Of a stretch of 64,000 bases of DNA, positions 48,456 to 58,107 are shown piece after piece. The DNA lies in NCBI RefSeq assembly GCF_040095835.1, contig NZ_JBBMFT010000006.1, forward strand, positions 1-64,000. The letters run 5' to 3'. The DNA comes from Flavonifractor hominis (GTDB lineage Bacteria; Bacillota; Clostridia; Oscillospirales; Oscillospiraceae). The first letter of the stretch is position 1; each line of letters begins with the position of its first letter. Under the pieces are notes generated by a model, which worked only from the letters and a program-made list of their open reading frames with translations, had not been told where the DNA came from and did not search any database. The translations under genes were made by a program, and so were the position numbers.

Positions 48456-51020
48456 TTAGCGTTTGGGGCGGCTGTAGGGGGTGTTCTCCAGCGGAAGGCT
48501 GGTGCGGAACACGCCGTCGTAATTGTAATAGGCCAGCTGCACGGCCGGCGGAGTGGGAATGGAGCAAATCTCGCCGATGCCCTTGGCGCCACAAGCCAGT
48601 TCACTCTGGTTCTTTTCCACAATGAGGGCGGTGACGTCGGGGGTCTGATTGGCCCGGAAGAGTCCCAGGGAGGCGTAGACCGCCTTGGGCGCACCATCCA
48701 CCAGAGGAAGATCCTCGGTGAGGGCATAACCCAGGCTCATCACGACACCGCCCTCAATCTGACCCTCTACGCTGATGGGATTGACGGCCCGACCCACGTC
48801 ATGGGCAGCTACCACCCGGCGGATGCGTCCGTTTTCATCCAGTTCCACCAGATGAGTAGCATAACCGTAAGCTACATGGCTGATGGGATTGGGGCGATCG
48901 GAGCCCAGTTTGTCGGTGATGCCGGTGTACTCCTGATGGAAATCCACACCTTCCACCGCGCTTAGTTCCCGTCCCTCCAGAGCCCATTTCAACTCTGTGG
49001 CAGCACGACGGGTTGCCTCGCCGGTAAAGACCGTCTGACGGGACGCGGTGGTATTGCCTGAGTTGGGGCAGGTGGAGGTATCCGGGGCGTCCCATACCAC
49101 CTGGCTGGGGGACAGACCCGTCACCTGGCAGACGATCTGGGTGACCACCGTACCCATTCCCTGGCCGATACAGGCCGCAGAGGTACGAATATGTACCACG
49201 CCGTTTTCCACGTGCAGGGTAACCCGACCGGTGTCGGGCACCCCAACACCCAAACCGGAGTTTTTCATGGCGCAGGCAATACCGGCTTTGGGATTGGCCT
49301 CATAATAGGGGCGTACCGCGTCCAGGGTTTCCACCAGGGCGGTGCCCTCGTCAGCAATTTGGCCATTGGGCAGTACCTGGCCGGGGCGGATGGCGTTGCG
49401 GTAGCGGATCTCAAAGGGGGAGATACCGACCTTCTCGGCCAGCAGGTTCAGATTACACTCGGCTGCAAAGCAGCTTTGGGTTACGCCGAAGCCACGGAAA
49501 GCGCCGCAGGGGGGATTGTTGGTATAATAGGCCTTGCCGTCGATGTCAATGTCCTGATAGTTATAGGGACCGGCAGCGTGGGTGCAGGCACGCTGGAGCA
49601 CCGGTCCGCCCAGACTGGCAAAGGCACCGCTGTCGGTGAGCAGCACAGCCTTCATGGCAGTGAGGTAGCCGTTTTCATCGCAGCCTGTGGTAACTTCCAT
49701 CTCGAAACCGTGGCGCTTGGGATGACACAGCATGGACTCAGCGCGGGTCATGGCCACCTTTACCGGCCGCTGGGTGAGCAAAGCCAAAATGGCAGCGTGG
49801 TGCTGTACGCTCATATCCTCCTTGCCGCCAAAGCCGCCGCCCACGCATTTGGCTACCACCCGTACCTGATCGGGAAGCAGCCCGGTGGCGTCGGCACACT
49901 CCCGGCGGGTCTGGTAGATCCCCTGGTCGCTGCTGTATACCACTACGCCGGCCCGTTCGGGATCGGGTGCGGCCACGGCGCACTCGGGTTCCAGAAAGGC
50001 GTGCTCGGTGGGCGGAGTGTGGTATTTGGTGGTCACCACATATTTTGAATGTTTAAGTTTTTCTTCCGCGTTGCCCCGGACCAGATGCTCATGGGAGAGC
50101 AGGTTGCCGTCCTCCTGGATCTGAGGGGCGTCGGGGGCCATGGACTCCCAGACGCTGAGCACGGGAGGAAGGACTTCATATTCCACTTTGACCAGCGCTT
50201 TTGCCTGGTTTAAAATTTCTCGGCTTTCAGCAGCAATCAAAACAATGGGATCGCCCCGATAGTGGATCTCGCCTCCGATGGGAACCAGCACCCACTGATC
50301 CCGCTTCAGATGGCCCACCTTGGCAGTACCCGGCAGCTCTGCCGCCGTCACCACCTGTACCACGCCGGGCAGGGCGGCAGCCTCCGATACGTCCACACCG
50401 CGAAGAATGGCGCGGGGGTGATCCGAGCGCACTGCGCCGCCATAGAGCATGCCGGGCAGGTGCAGGTCATCGGTGTATTCCGCTGTACCAAGCGCCTTGG
50501 CCGGGGCATCCACACGGGGCAGATTTTCACCTAGCTTTCCGGTAAACGCCTCGTGGGGCACAGGAGTATCCTCACGAAACAGGCGGGCGGCCAGCAGCAC
50601 CGCGTCCTCAATTTTCTTATATCCTGTGCAGCGGCAGATGTTGTTGCGCAGAGCAAATTTGACCTCTTCCCGGGTGGGGTCCGGGTTCTGGTCCAGCAAT
50701 CCCTTGGCCGAGATGACCATACCAGGGGTGCAGAAACCACACTGTACTGCTCCGCAGGAGGTAAACGCATAGGCGTATACGTCCCGTTCCCGCTGGCTGA
50801 GTCCCTCACAGGTCACAATGGACTTTCCTTCGCAGCGGGACGTTTTCTGCACGCAGGCTTTCATGGCTTTGCCGTCCACCAGGATCATACAGGTACCGCA
50901 CGCGCCCTCAGAACAGCCGTTTTTCACGGATGTGAGCCCGAGATCCTCCCGCAGAAAGTCCAGAAGCCGGACATCCCGTTCGGTGGAAACGGCTCTGCCG
51001 TTTACTTGCAGGGTAAACAA
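48456..51020 (-). CDS. selenium-dependent xanthine dehydrogenase-type molybdenum hydroxylase
   Basis: 854 residues in one chain. The N-terminal domain carries a plant-type 2Fe-2S cluster (NGCSEGACGTCMILVDGKA) and a second helical 2Fe-2S domain (CGFCTPGMVISAKG, NICRCTGYKKIEDA). The large molybdopterin domains follow (GGGFGGKEDMSVQHHAA, CGAFRGFGVTQS, CGAKGIGE near the end with the catalytic Glu). There is no FAD domain, as in the Se-dependent XDH group, where labile selenium replaces the molybdenum sulfido ligand. Start is TTG (51020) with GGAGG 8 nt upstream. It lies divergent to ygeX and with selenium-supply genes in the same window. Substrate: xanthine or a related purine, by family. Confidence 0.87.
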   Translation of the reverse strand: MFTLQVNGRAVSTERDVRLLDFLREDLGLTSVKNGCSEGACGTCMILVDGKAMKACVQKTSRCEGKSIVTCEGLSQRERDVYAYAFTSCGAVQCGFCTPGMVISAKGLLDQNPDPTREEVKFALRNNICRCTGYKKIEDAVLLAARLFREDTPVPHEAFTGKLGENLPRVDAPAKALGTAEYTDDLHLPGMLYGGAVRSDHPRAILRGVDVSEAAALPGVVQVVTAAELPGTAKVGHLKRDQWVLVPIGGEIHYRGDPIVLIAAESREILNQAKALVKVEYEVLPPVLSVWESMAPDAPQIQEDGNLLSHEHLVRGNAEEKLKHSKYVVTTKYHTPPTEHAFLEPECAVAAPDPERAGVVVYSSDQGIYQTRRECADATGLLPDQVRVVAKCVGGGFGGKEDMSVQHHAAILALLTQRPVKVAMTRAESMLCHPKRHGFEMEVTTGCDENGYLTAMKAVLLTDSGAFASLGGPVLQRACTHAAGPYNYQDIDIDGKAYYTNNPPCGAFRGFGVTQSCFAAECNLNLLAEKVGISPFEIRYRNAIRPGQVLPNGQIADEGTALVETLDAVRPYYEANPKAGIACAMKNSGLGVGVPDTGRVTLHVENGVVHIRTSAACIGQGMGTVVTQIVCQVTGLSPSQVVWDAPDTSTCPNSGNTTASRQTVFTGEATRRAATELKWALEGRELSAVEGVDFHQEYTGITDKLGSDRPNPISHVAYGYATHLVELDENGRIRRVVAAHDVGRAVNPISVEGQIEGGVVMSLGYALTEDLPLVDGAPKAVYASLGLFRANQTPDVTALIVEKNQSELACGAKGIGEICSIPTPPAVQLAYYNYDGVFRTSLPLENTPYSRPKR

Positions 51021-51170
51021 GGCGAACGCCTCCTTTTCGATGGTAGGTCAGATTGCTTTCCACTTATAGCTTAGCACTAAAGTTTACGGATAGCAACTGC
51101 TTGCATATCGTCAAAATCTACAAATATCTAAAAATGTTTTAGGTAAAACAAAAAATTTTTTGCGAAGGCC

Positions 51171-51198
51171 TTGACTTGTGCGTTGCAAGTGATATGAT
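51171..51198 (+). promoter_or_regulatory. ygeX operon promoter
   Basis: TTGACT (51171-51176), 16 nt, TATGAT (51193-51198), in the 213-nt region divergent from the xanthine dehydrogenase gene. Confidence 0.7.
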
Positions 51199-51233
51199 GG
51201 GTGCAGAACTGATACATTCGGAGGCGTGATAAG

Positions 51234-52469
51234 ATGAAAGACCAGATCAAATGGGTCCTCAATCGGATGCCGCGGAGCGAGGATAAAGAGCTGTCCGTTA
51301 TGTCCCTGCCCAATGTGGCAAAGGCCCGTTTCTTCCACAGTGGTTTTCCCCAGTATTCCATTACCCCGCTGGCCCGGTTGGAGGGTATGGCTAAGTACCT
51401 GGGGCTGGGAGGCGTGTACGTCAAGGATGAGTCTTACCGCTTCGGATTGAACGCATTTAAGGTGCTGGGCGGCTCCTTTGCCATGGCCCGTTATATCGCC
51501 AAGGAGATGGGCCGGGATGTGTCTGAGATGACCTATGACTATCTGACCAGCGAGGCCTTCCGCAAGGACTTTGGACAGGCCACCTTCTTTACCGCCACCG
51601 ACGGCAACCATGGCCGGGGCGTGGCATGGGCGGCCAACAAGCTGGGCCAGAAGGCCGTGGTCCACATGCCCAAGGGCAGCAGCCAGTCCCGGTATGACAA
51701 CATTGCCAAGGAGGGAGCCCAGGTCACGATCGAGGACGTGAACTACGACGACTGCGTGCGTATGGCGGCCGCCGAGGCCGAGCAGACCGAGCACGGCGTC
51801 ATCGTTCAGGACACCGCCTGGGACGGCTATGAGGAGATCCCCTCCTGGATCATGCAGGGTTACGGCACCATGGCCAACGAGGCCGCCGAGCAGATGCGGC
51901 AGCTGGGTGTGAATCGTCCCACTCACGTGTTTGTGCAGGCAGGTGTGGGCTCTCTGGCCGGTGCTGTGGTGGGTTACTTCACCAACCTGTTCCCCAACGA
52001 TCCCCCCAAGTTTGTAGTGATGGAGGCACGGGCAGCCGACTGCCTGTATCAGGGCGCTCTGGCCGGGGACGGCAAGCCCCGGATCGTTACCGGCGATCTC
52101 CAGACCATCATGGCCGGTCTTGCCTGCGGCGAGCCCAACACCATCTCCTGGGACATCCTGCGCAACCATGTCTCCGCCTTTGTCTCCTGCCCCGACTGGG
52201 TGAGTGCCAAGGGCATGCGGATGTTGGGCGTGCCTGTAAAGGGAGATCCCACGGTGATCTCCGGAGAATCGGGTGCTGTAGGCATGGGCTGCCTGGACGC
52301 CATCATGTGTGACGATACCTATAAGGAGCTGCGGGAGGCGCTGGAGCTCGACCGTTTCAGCCAGGTGCTGATGTTCTCCACCGAAGGAAATACCGACCCG
52401 CAGAAGTTCCGCCGGGTCATTTGGGACGGCGAGTATCCCACCACTGATTCGCCCCAGAACCCCTATTGA
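51234..52469 (+). CDS. ygeX: diaminopropionate ammonia-lyase
   Basis: 411 residues, fold-type II PLP enzyme. Splits 2,3-diaminopropionate into pyruvate and two ammonia. PLP lysine in LNAFKVLGGS; TATDGNHGRGVAWAA is the substrate loop; VFVQAGVGSLAGAVVGYF is the phosphate-binding glycine loop. Full family length. First gene of a unit with ygeY (61-nt gap) and ygeW. In gut bacteria this group is linked to anaerobic urate/purine catabolism, where diaminopropionate is a proposed intermediate. PLP supply may depend on the pyridoxal kinase in this window. Confidence 0.94.
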   Translation: MKDQIKWVLNRMPRSEDKELSVMSLPNVAKARFFHSGFPQYSITPLARLEGMAKYLGLGGVYVKDESYRFGLNAFKVLGGSFAMARYIAKEMGRDVSEMTYDYLTSEAFRKDFGQATFFTATDGNHGRGVAWAANKLGQKAVVHMPKGSSQSRYDNIAKEGAQVTIEDVNYDDCVRMAAAEAEQTEHGVIVQDTAWDGYEEIPSWIMQGYGTMANEAAEQMRQLGVNRPTHVFVQAGVGSLAGAVVGYFTNLFPNDPPKFVVMEARAADCLYQGALAGDGKPRIVTGDLQTIMAGLACGEPNTISWDILRNHVSAFVSCPDWVSAKGMRMLGVPVKGDPTVISGESGAVGMGCLDAIMCDDTYKELREALELDRFSQVLMFSTEGNTDPQKFRRVIWDGEYPTTDSPQNPY

Positions 52470-52530
52470 CCGCCGGTCCGCGCCGGCAAAACCGTAAGGG
52501 ATCAACCGATAGTGTATGGAGGGTACGACA

Positions 52531-53922
52531 ATGGATTACGAGCAGATCAAACAGGCAGCGGAAGGCTACAAGGCGGATATGACCCGGTTTTTGCGGGAGA
52601 TGATCTCCCATCCCAGCGAGAGCTGTGAGGAGAAGGAAGTGGTAGCCTGCATCAAGGCCGAGATGGAGAAGCTGGGCTATGACGAGGTGGAAGTAGACGG
52701 CCTGGGCAACGTCATCGGCTGGATGGGCGAGGGCGACAAGATCATCGCCATCGACTCCCACATCGACACGGTGGGCGTTGGTAACCGGAGCAACTGGACC
52801 CACGATCCCTATGAGGGCTATGAAGATGATGAGGTCATCTACGGCCGCGGCGGCTCCGACCAGGAAGGCGGCATGGCCTCCGCTACTTACGGAGCCAAGA
52901 TTATGAAGGATCTTGGCCTGATCCCCGCCGGCTACAAGATCATGGTGGTGGGGTCTGTCCAGGAAGAGGACTGCGACGGCATGTGCTGGCAGTACATCGT
53001 CAACAAGTTCTTCCCCGCCAAGGGCATCAAGAAGGAGCAGGTGGAATTTGTCATCTCCACCGAGCCCACCGACGGCGGTATCTACCGCGGCCACCGCGGC
53101 CGCATGGAGATCCGGGTAGACGTAAAGGGCGTGTCCTGCCATGGCTCCGCCCCCGAGCGCGGCGACAACGCCATCTATAAGATGGCTGACATTCTCCAGG
53201 ATGTGCGCGCCCTCAACGAGAACGACGACGCCGACTCCACTGAGATCAAGGGCCTGGTGAAGATGCTCAATCCCAAATACAATCCCGAGCACTATGAGGA
53301 CGCCCGTTTCCTGGGCCGGGGCACCTGTACCACCAGCCAGATTTTCTACACCTCTCCCAGCCGCTGCGCCGTGGCCGACTCCTGCGCCATCTCCATCGAC
53401 CGGCGCATGACCGCCGGCGAGACCTGGGATTCCTGCCTGGAGGAGATCCGCAACCTGCCCAGCGTGAAGAAGTATGGCGACGACGTGAAGGTCTCCATGT
53501 ACATGTATGACCGGCCCTCCTGGACCGGCGAGGTCTATGAGACCGAGTGTTACTTCCCTACCTGGATCAACAAGGAGAACGCCGCCCATGTGCAGGCCCT
53601 GGTGGACGCCCACCACGCCCTGTTCGGCGACAAGCGGATCGGGCCCGACGGCGCCATGCACCTGCGTAACCGGCCTCTGACCGACAAGTGGACCTTCTCT
53701 ACCAACGGTGTGGCTATCCAGGGCCGTTACGGGATTCCCTGCGTGGGCTTTGGCCCCGGCGCTGAGAGTCAGGCCCATGCGCCCAATGAGATCACCTGGA
53801 AGCAGGATCTGGTCACCTGTGCCGCCCTGTATGCCGCCGTGCCCGGCCTGTACAAGGAAGAGAATAAGACCGGCGATGTCTCTCAGTTCCGGGCTACCCT
53901 TACGGATAACGATATCAAATAA
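52531..53922 (+). CDS. ygeY: YgeY-type M20 hydrolase (selenium-metabolism associated)
   Basis: 463 residues. M20 metallopeptidase-like amidohydrolase: IIAIDSHIDTVGVG (His-x-Asp), IYGRGGSDQEGGMAS (metal Asp), VVGSVQEEDCDGMCW (Glu-Glu), ISTEPTDGG. The family is named a selenium-metabolism hydrolase for its co-occurrence with selD, xdhD and ygeX/ygeW; it probably hydrolyses a ureido or peptide-like bond to release diaminopropionate. The ATG at 52531 is placed by GGAGGGT; the upstream ATG at 52516 overlaps that site. Middle gene of the operon. Confidence 0.92.
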   Translation: MDYEQIKQAAEGYKADMTRFLREMISHPSESCEEKEVVACIKAEMEKLGYDEVEVDGLGNVIGWMGEGDKIIAIDSHIDTVGVGNRSNWTHDPYEGYEDDEVIYGRGGSDQEGGMASATYGAKIMKDLGLIPAGYKIMVVGSVQEEDCDGMCWQYIVNKFFPAKGIKKEQVEFVISTEPTDGGIYRGHRGRMEIRVDVKGVSCHGSAPERGDNAIYKMADILQDVRALNENDDADSTEIKGLVKMLNPKYNPEHYEDARFLGRGTCTTSQIFYTSPSRCAVADSCAISIDRRMTAGETWDSCLEEIRNLPSVKKYGDDVKVSMYMYDRPSWTGEVYETECYFPTWINKENAAHVQALVDAHHALFGDKRIGPDGAMHLRNRPLTDKWTFSTNGVAIQGRYGIPCVGFGPGAESQAHAPNEITWKQDLVTCAALYAAVPGLYKEENKTGDVSQFRATLTDNDIK

Positions 53923-54007
53923 TCACAAATTGCAGGCGCCAAAGTTTGGTGCCATTCCTGTGTGAGCCTGCGATATAATACTTCATGTAAAAGGAGCGTA
54001 TATTAGG

Positions 54008-55207
54008 ATGGATCAGACTCTTCAGATGTACATTGACAAGCTCAATAAGCTCAACTTCAAGGAGATGTATGAGGGCGATTTCTTCCTGACCTGGGAGAAG
54101 ACCGACGATGAGATCGAGGCCGTCTTTACTGTAGCCGACGCGCTGCGTTACATGCGTGAGAACAACATCTCCACCAAGATTTTTGAGTCCGGCCTGGGCA
54201 TCTCCCTGTTCCGGGACAACTCCACCCGTACCCGCTTCTCCTTTGCCTCCGCCTGTAACCTGCTGGGACTGGAGGTCCAGGATCTGGACGAGGGGAAGAG
54301 CCAGATCGCCCACGGCGAGACCGTGCGTGAGACGGCCAACATGATCTCCTTCATGGCCGACGTCATCGGTATCCGGGACGATATGTACATCGGCAAGGGC
54401 AATGCCTACATGCATGAGGTGGTGGATTCCGTTACCCAGGGCCACAAGGACGGCGTGCTGGAGCAGAAGCCCACCCTGGTCAACCTGCAGTGCGACATTG
54501 ACCACCCCACCCAGTGCATGGCTGACATGCTGCACATCATCCACCACTTCGGCGGTGTGGAGAACCTGAAGGGCAAGAAAGTGGCCATGACCTGGGCCTA
54601 TAGCCCCTCTTACGGCAAGCCTCTGTCCGTGCCCCAGGGCGTAATCGGTCTGATGACCCGCTTTGGCATGGATGTGGTGCTGGCCCATCCCGAAGGCTAC
54701 GAGGTCATGCCCGAGGTGGAGGAAGTGGCCCGCAAGAACGCGGAGGCCACTGGCGGTACCTTTACCAAGACCAATTCCATGGCTGAGGCTTTCCAGGATG
54801 CCGATATCGTCTATCCCAAGAGCTGGGCTCCCTTCGCCGCCATGGAGAAGCGCACCAACCTGTACGCCCAGGGCGACAGCGAGGGCATCAAGGCTCTGGA
54901 GAAAGAGCTGCTGGCCCAGAACGCCGAGCACAAGGACTGGTGCTGCACCGAGGAGCTCATGAAGACCACCAAGGACGGTAAGGCTCTGTATCTGCACTGC
55001 CTGCCCGCCGATATCAACGGCGTCTCCTGCGTGGACGGTGAGGTAGAGGCCAGCGTATTCGACCGCTACCGTGACCCGCTGTACAAGGAGGCTTCCTACA
55101 AGCCCTATATCATTGCCGCCATGATCTTCCTGGCCAAGTGCAAGGATCCCCAGGCCACGCTGAAGGCCCTGGAGGAGCGCGGCACGCAGCGCTGGTTCAA
55201 CAAGTAA
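54008..55207 (+). CDS. ygeW: knotted carbamoyltransferase YgeW
   Basis: 399 residues, aspartate/ornithine carbamoyltransferase family with the knotted C-terminal domain. The carbamoyl-phosphate loop is SLFRDNSTRTRFSFASA; QCDIDHPTQCMADMLHI carries the HPxQ motif; LPADINGVSCVDGEV corresponds to the late substrate loop. It may work in the catabolic direction, passing a carbamoyl group to phosphate so that the carbamate kinase encoded next can make ATP. AAGGAG lies rather far (about 12 nt) from the ATG. The 85-nt gap after ygeY contains an imperfect inverted repeat (GGCGCCAAA/TTGGTGCC, about 53936-53954) of unclear role. Confidence 0.93.
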   Translation: MDQTLQMYIDKLNKLNFKEMYEGDFFLTWEKTDDEIEAVFTVADALRYMRENNISTKIFESGLGISLFRDNSTRTRFSFASACNLLGLEVQDLDEGKSQIAHGETVRETANMISFMADVIGIRDDMYIGKGNAYMHEVVDSVTQGHKDGVLEQKPTLVNLQCDIDHPTQCMADMLHIIHHFGGVENLKGKKVAMTWAYSPSYGKPLSVPQGVIGLMTRFGMDVVLAHPEGYEVMPEVEEVARKNAEATGGTFTKTNSMAEAFQDADIVYPKSWAPFAAMEKRTNLYAQGDSEGIKALEKELLAQNAEHKDWCCTEELMKTTKDGKALYLHCLPADINGVSCVDGEVEASVFDRYRDPLYKEASYKPYIIAAMIFLAKCKDPQATLKALEERGTQRWFNK

Positions 55208-55362
55208 TTTCCGCCTCCCTTTGGAGCAGGCTTCTCTTTTCCTGAGACCTGTTCCTGACCTGCACCCCCCTTCATCCACGGCCCGTCCGCAGAGTTCCAA
55301 CGCCGGTATCTGTGCGGACGGGCCAAACCATTCCTATTGTGACAAAAGGAGGTAACTTTGTC

Positions 55363-56304
55363 ATGGGCAAGCGTATCGTCATCGCCCTGGGCGGCAATGC
55401 CCTGGGTAACAACCTGCCGGAACAGCGCATCGCCGTCACCCAGACCGCCAAGGCCATCGTAGATCTGATCGAAGAGGGGCACGAGGTCATCATTTCCCAC
55501 GGCAACGGTCCCCAGGTGGGTATGATCCAGAAGGCCATGGCCGAGTTGACCCGTGCCGAGCCGGAAAAATACATACCATGTCCCTTGTCTGTCTGTGTGG
55601 CTATGAGTCAGGGCTACATCGGCTACGACCTGCAGAACGCGCTGCGGGAGGAGCTGCTGGACCGGGGCATCCAGAAGGGTGTGGCCACCGTGCTGACCCA
55701 GGTGGAGGTAGACCCTACCGATCCGGCCTTCCAGAATCCCACCAAACCCATTGGAGCCTTTATGACCAAAGAAGAGGCCGAGCGACTCAAGCTGGAGCGC
55801 GGCTACAATGTGATTGAGGACGCCGGTCGGGGTTATCGACGGGTAGTGGCCTCTCCCAGACCCAAGGCCATCGTGGAGATCCAGTCCATCCGGGACATGG
55901 TGTCCGCCGGGTTGGTGGTGGTGGCCTGCGGCGGCGGCGGCATTCCGGTCTATCCCACCGAGGGACACCAGCTGAAAGGCGCGGCCGCTGTCATCGATAA
56001 GGACTTTGCTTCCTCTGTGCTGGCGCAGCAGGTAAATGCCGATACCCTTATCATCCTCACTGCGGTGGAGAAAGTAGCGGTCAACTTTGGTAAGCCGGAT
56101 CAGAAGTGGCTGGACCGGCTTACCCCGGAACAGGCGCGGGTCTATATGGGAGAGGGACACTTTGCCCCCGGCTCCATGCTGCCCAAGGTACAGGCAGCAG
56201 TAGAATTCGCCGAGAGCGGACCCGGGCGCTCCGCCCTCATTACTTTGCTGGAGAAGGCAAAGGACGGTGTGGCCGGCCGGACTGGTACCGTGATCTGTCA
56301 ATAA
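55363..56304 (+). CDS. arcC: carbamate kinase
   Basis: 313 residues. Transfers phosphate between carbamoyl phosphate and ADP, giving ATP plus ammonia and CO2. Landmarks: RIVIALGGNALGNN, ISHGNGPQVGMI, VVACGGGGIPV, AAVIDKDFASSVLA, and the C-terminal GRSALITLLEKA. The ATG at 55363 is 10 nt from AAAGGAGGT. It is the last gene of the ygeX-ygeY-ygeW set and is the energy-yielding step if that pathway runs catabolically; the E. coli counterpart in the same neighbourhood is yqeA. A strong terminator follows. Confidence 0.95.
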   Translation: MGKRIVIALGGNALGNNLPEQRIAVTQTAKAIVDLIEEGHEVIISHGNGPQVGMIQKAMAELTRAEPEKYIPCPLSVCVAMSQGYIGYDLQNALREELLDRGIQKGVATVLTQVEVDPTDPAFQNPTKPIGAFMTKEEAERLKLERGYNVIEDAGRGYRRVVASPRPKAIVEIQSIRDMVSAGLVVVACGGGGIPVYPTEGHQLKGAAAVIDKDFASSVLAQQVNADTLIILTAVEKVAVNFGKPDQKWLDRLTPEQARVYMGEGHFAPGSMLPKVQAAVEFAESGPGRSALITLLEKAKDGVAGRTGTVICQ

Positions 56305-56305
56305 A

Positions 56306-56346
56306 CAAAAAAATACCGCCGGACAAACGGTCCGGCGGTATTTTTA
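56306..56346. terminator. bidirectional terminator after carbamate kinase
   Basis: AAAAATACCGCCGGAC/GTCCGGCGGTATTTTT stem with a 5-nt loop; serves both convergent genes. Confidence 0.85.
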
Positions 56347-56859
56347 TACCCGAAACAACAGGACATAGTAGATGGGAATGCTGAGAAACAGCAGCCAGCC
56401 AGGATGCCAGTTGTCCAACAGAAATCCAGTGATCAGGTAGGCCAGTGTGACTACTACGGCATACACCGGGCTCAAATGGAAAACGACACTGAGGATCGGC
56501 AGCAGCACCATCAGAGCCAGGGTCAACACCCAGAGCAGGCCCTCTTTGTATTTCTTAAACGCCTTTTTGCGCTGCTTTCGCTCAGCTTTCTCTGCTGCCT
56601 CCCACTCTTTGGCGGCGTCAAAGACGTCCCGGGCCTCCTGGCTGGGCTCCGGGTCTGGCGTGTGGAGCAGCAGAGCGTCCAGCGAGACATGATAGAGCTG
56701 GGCCAGAGCAATCAGATTGTCGGTATCCGGTGAGGACTCCGCCCGCTCCCATTTGGAGACGGCCTGACGGCTCACGCCCAGCCGGGCCGCCAGGTCCTCC
56801 TGAGAATAGCCGTTGGCCCGGCGCAGCTCTACCAGGTGGTTTGCGATCTGAATGTTCAT
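56344..56859 (-). CDS. XRE-family regulator with C-terminal transmembrane helices
   Basis: 171 residues. Helix-turn-helix at the N-terminus: ANHLVELRRANGYSQEDLAA, LGVSRQAVSKWERAESSPDT. A charged coiled segment (about 85-110, KEWEAAEKAERKQRKKAF) leads to two or three short membrane helices. The ATG at 56859 has GGGAGG 7 nt upstream. It is the last gene on the minus strand after the desulfurase, with a 72-nt gap. The layout resembles the other XRE-membrane protein at 19137 but the membrane part is different. Its target is unknown. Confidence 0.78.
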   Translation of the reverse strand: MNIQIANHLVELRRANGYSQEDLAARLGVSRQAVSKWERAESSPDTDNLIALAQLYHVSLDALLLHTPDPEPSQEARDVFDAAKEWEAAEKAERKQRKKAFKKYKEGLLWVLTLALMVLLPILSVVFHLSPVYAVVVTLAYLITGFLLDNWHPGWLLFLSIPIYYVLLFRV

Positions 56860-56931
56860 TGAAGTCCCTCCCGGGATAGGATAACAAAGCCGCCGCCGGT
56901 TTTCCACCCATTTTACAGTACATGGGCGCAA

Positions 56932-58095
56932 CTATGGGTTGCGTTCCATCAGCAGCTCATATACCGCCCCCTGGGCATAGTCCAGCTCAGCAAAGGTGGT
57001 AAAGGGCCCCACGGAAAAGCGAACCGCCCCCTGGGGAAAGGAGCCCAGCGTCCGGTGGGCCAGCGGCGCGCAGTGCAGGCCGCAGCGGGTCTGCAGCCCA
57101 TATTCCTGCTCCAGCCGGAAGGCCATCTCACCGTTGTCGGCGTGGAGAAAATCAATGGATACCACTCCGGTCCGACGGGCGGGATCACGGGAGCCCAGCA
57201 CCCGCAGACCGTCTTCCTCCAACTCCATCATCCGGGCCCACAGATGACCGGCCAGCCGGCGCTCCCGCTCTCGCAGGGCGGGACCCTCGGATTCCAGATA
57301 CCGCAGGGCGGCCCCTAGCCCAAAAATGCCGGGCAGATTCAGGGTGCCTGCCTCCAGGCGATCTGGGAGGAAAGGGGGCATTTCCAATGATTCGGATAAA
57401 CTGCCCGTTCCACCGGAGACCAATGGCTCCAGTGCCTGGGCCAGCGAATTGGTAAGAGCCAGGACCCCGATGCCCTGTGGCCCCAGCAGCCCCTTGTGAC
57501 CAGGAAGCGCTAACCCGTCAATCCCCATGGCGGCCATGTCGATGGGCAGCACCCCGGCGGTCTGCGCTGCATCCACCAGGAAAAAAATTCCCCGCGCCCG
57601 GCACAGAGCCCCAACTTCTGCCAACGGAAACACCGTGCCCGAGACATTGGAGGCGTGGGTGAGCACCAGTGTCCGGGTATCGGGAGTCAGGTGGTCTGCG
57701 ACCTGTTCCAGACAGAGCTCGCCCGTTTCGGTGCAGGGAAGGTAATCAATCTCGACACCCTGCCGTTCCAGCTGGGTCAGTGGACGGAGTACGGCGTTGT
57801 GCTCCATGGGAGAGGTGACCACCCGGTCTCCGGGCCGCAGCAGACCCTTGAGCAGAAAATTCAGACTGTAAGTCGCTCCGGGGGTAAAGATCACGTTGCG
57901 CCCTCCGGGTGCGCCCAGCAAACGGCTGAGGCTCTCGCGCACTTCAAGAACCGTTTGAGCCGCATCGTAAGCTGGCTGATAACCACCCCGGCTGATGTTG
58001 CATCCTACCCGCTCCAAATAGTCGGCCATGGCCTGGCCCACGCCCGGTGCCTTGGGAAAGCTAGTGGCTGCGTTGTCCAGATAGACCTGCTTCAT
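56932..58095 (-). CDS. cysteine desulfurase-like enzyme (TIGR01977 type)
   Basis: 387 residues, class V aminotransferase fold. VYLDNAATSFPKAPGVGQAM start, TPGATYSLNFLLKG, HASNVSGTVFPL, DAAQTAGVLPIDM, PLP lysine in LALPGHKGLLGPQG, and the mobile Cys region LQTRCGLHCAPLAHRT. These proteins remove sulfur (or selenium) from cysteine or selenocysteine to give alanine; the TIGR01977 group often occurs in selenium-using anaerobes, so delivery of selenide to SelD is plausible but unproven here. It starts 12 nt after the upstream secreted-protein gene, so the two are co-transcribed. Confidence 0.85.
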   Translation of the reverse strand: MKQVYLDNAATSFPKAPGVGQAMADYLERVGCNISRGGYQPAYDAAQTVLEVRESLSRLLGAPGGRNVIFTPGATYSLNFLLKGLLRPGDRVVTSPMEHNAVLRPLTQLERQGVEIDYLPCTETGELCLEQVADHLTPDTRTLVLTHASNVSGTVFPLAEVGALCRARGIFFLVDAAQTAGVLPIDMAAMGIDGLALPGHKGLLGPQGIGVLALTNSLAQALEPLVSGGTGSLSESLEMPPFLPDRLEAGTLNLPGIFGLGAALRYLESEGPALRERERRLAGHLWARMMELEEDGLRVLGSRDPARRTGVVSIDFLHADNGEMAFRLEQEYGLQTRCGLHCAPLAHRTLGSFPQGAVRFSVGPFTTFAELDYAQGAVYELLMERNP

Positions 58096-58107
58096 ACCGG
58101 TCGCTCC

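Noticed and set aside
53936..53954. Inverted repeat before ygeW considered as a terminator
   Set aside because: No T-run follows and the genes on both sides are functionally linked, so read-through is more likely.
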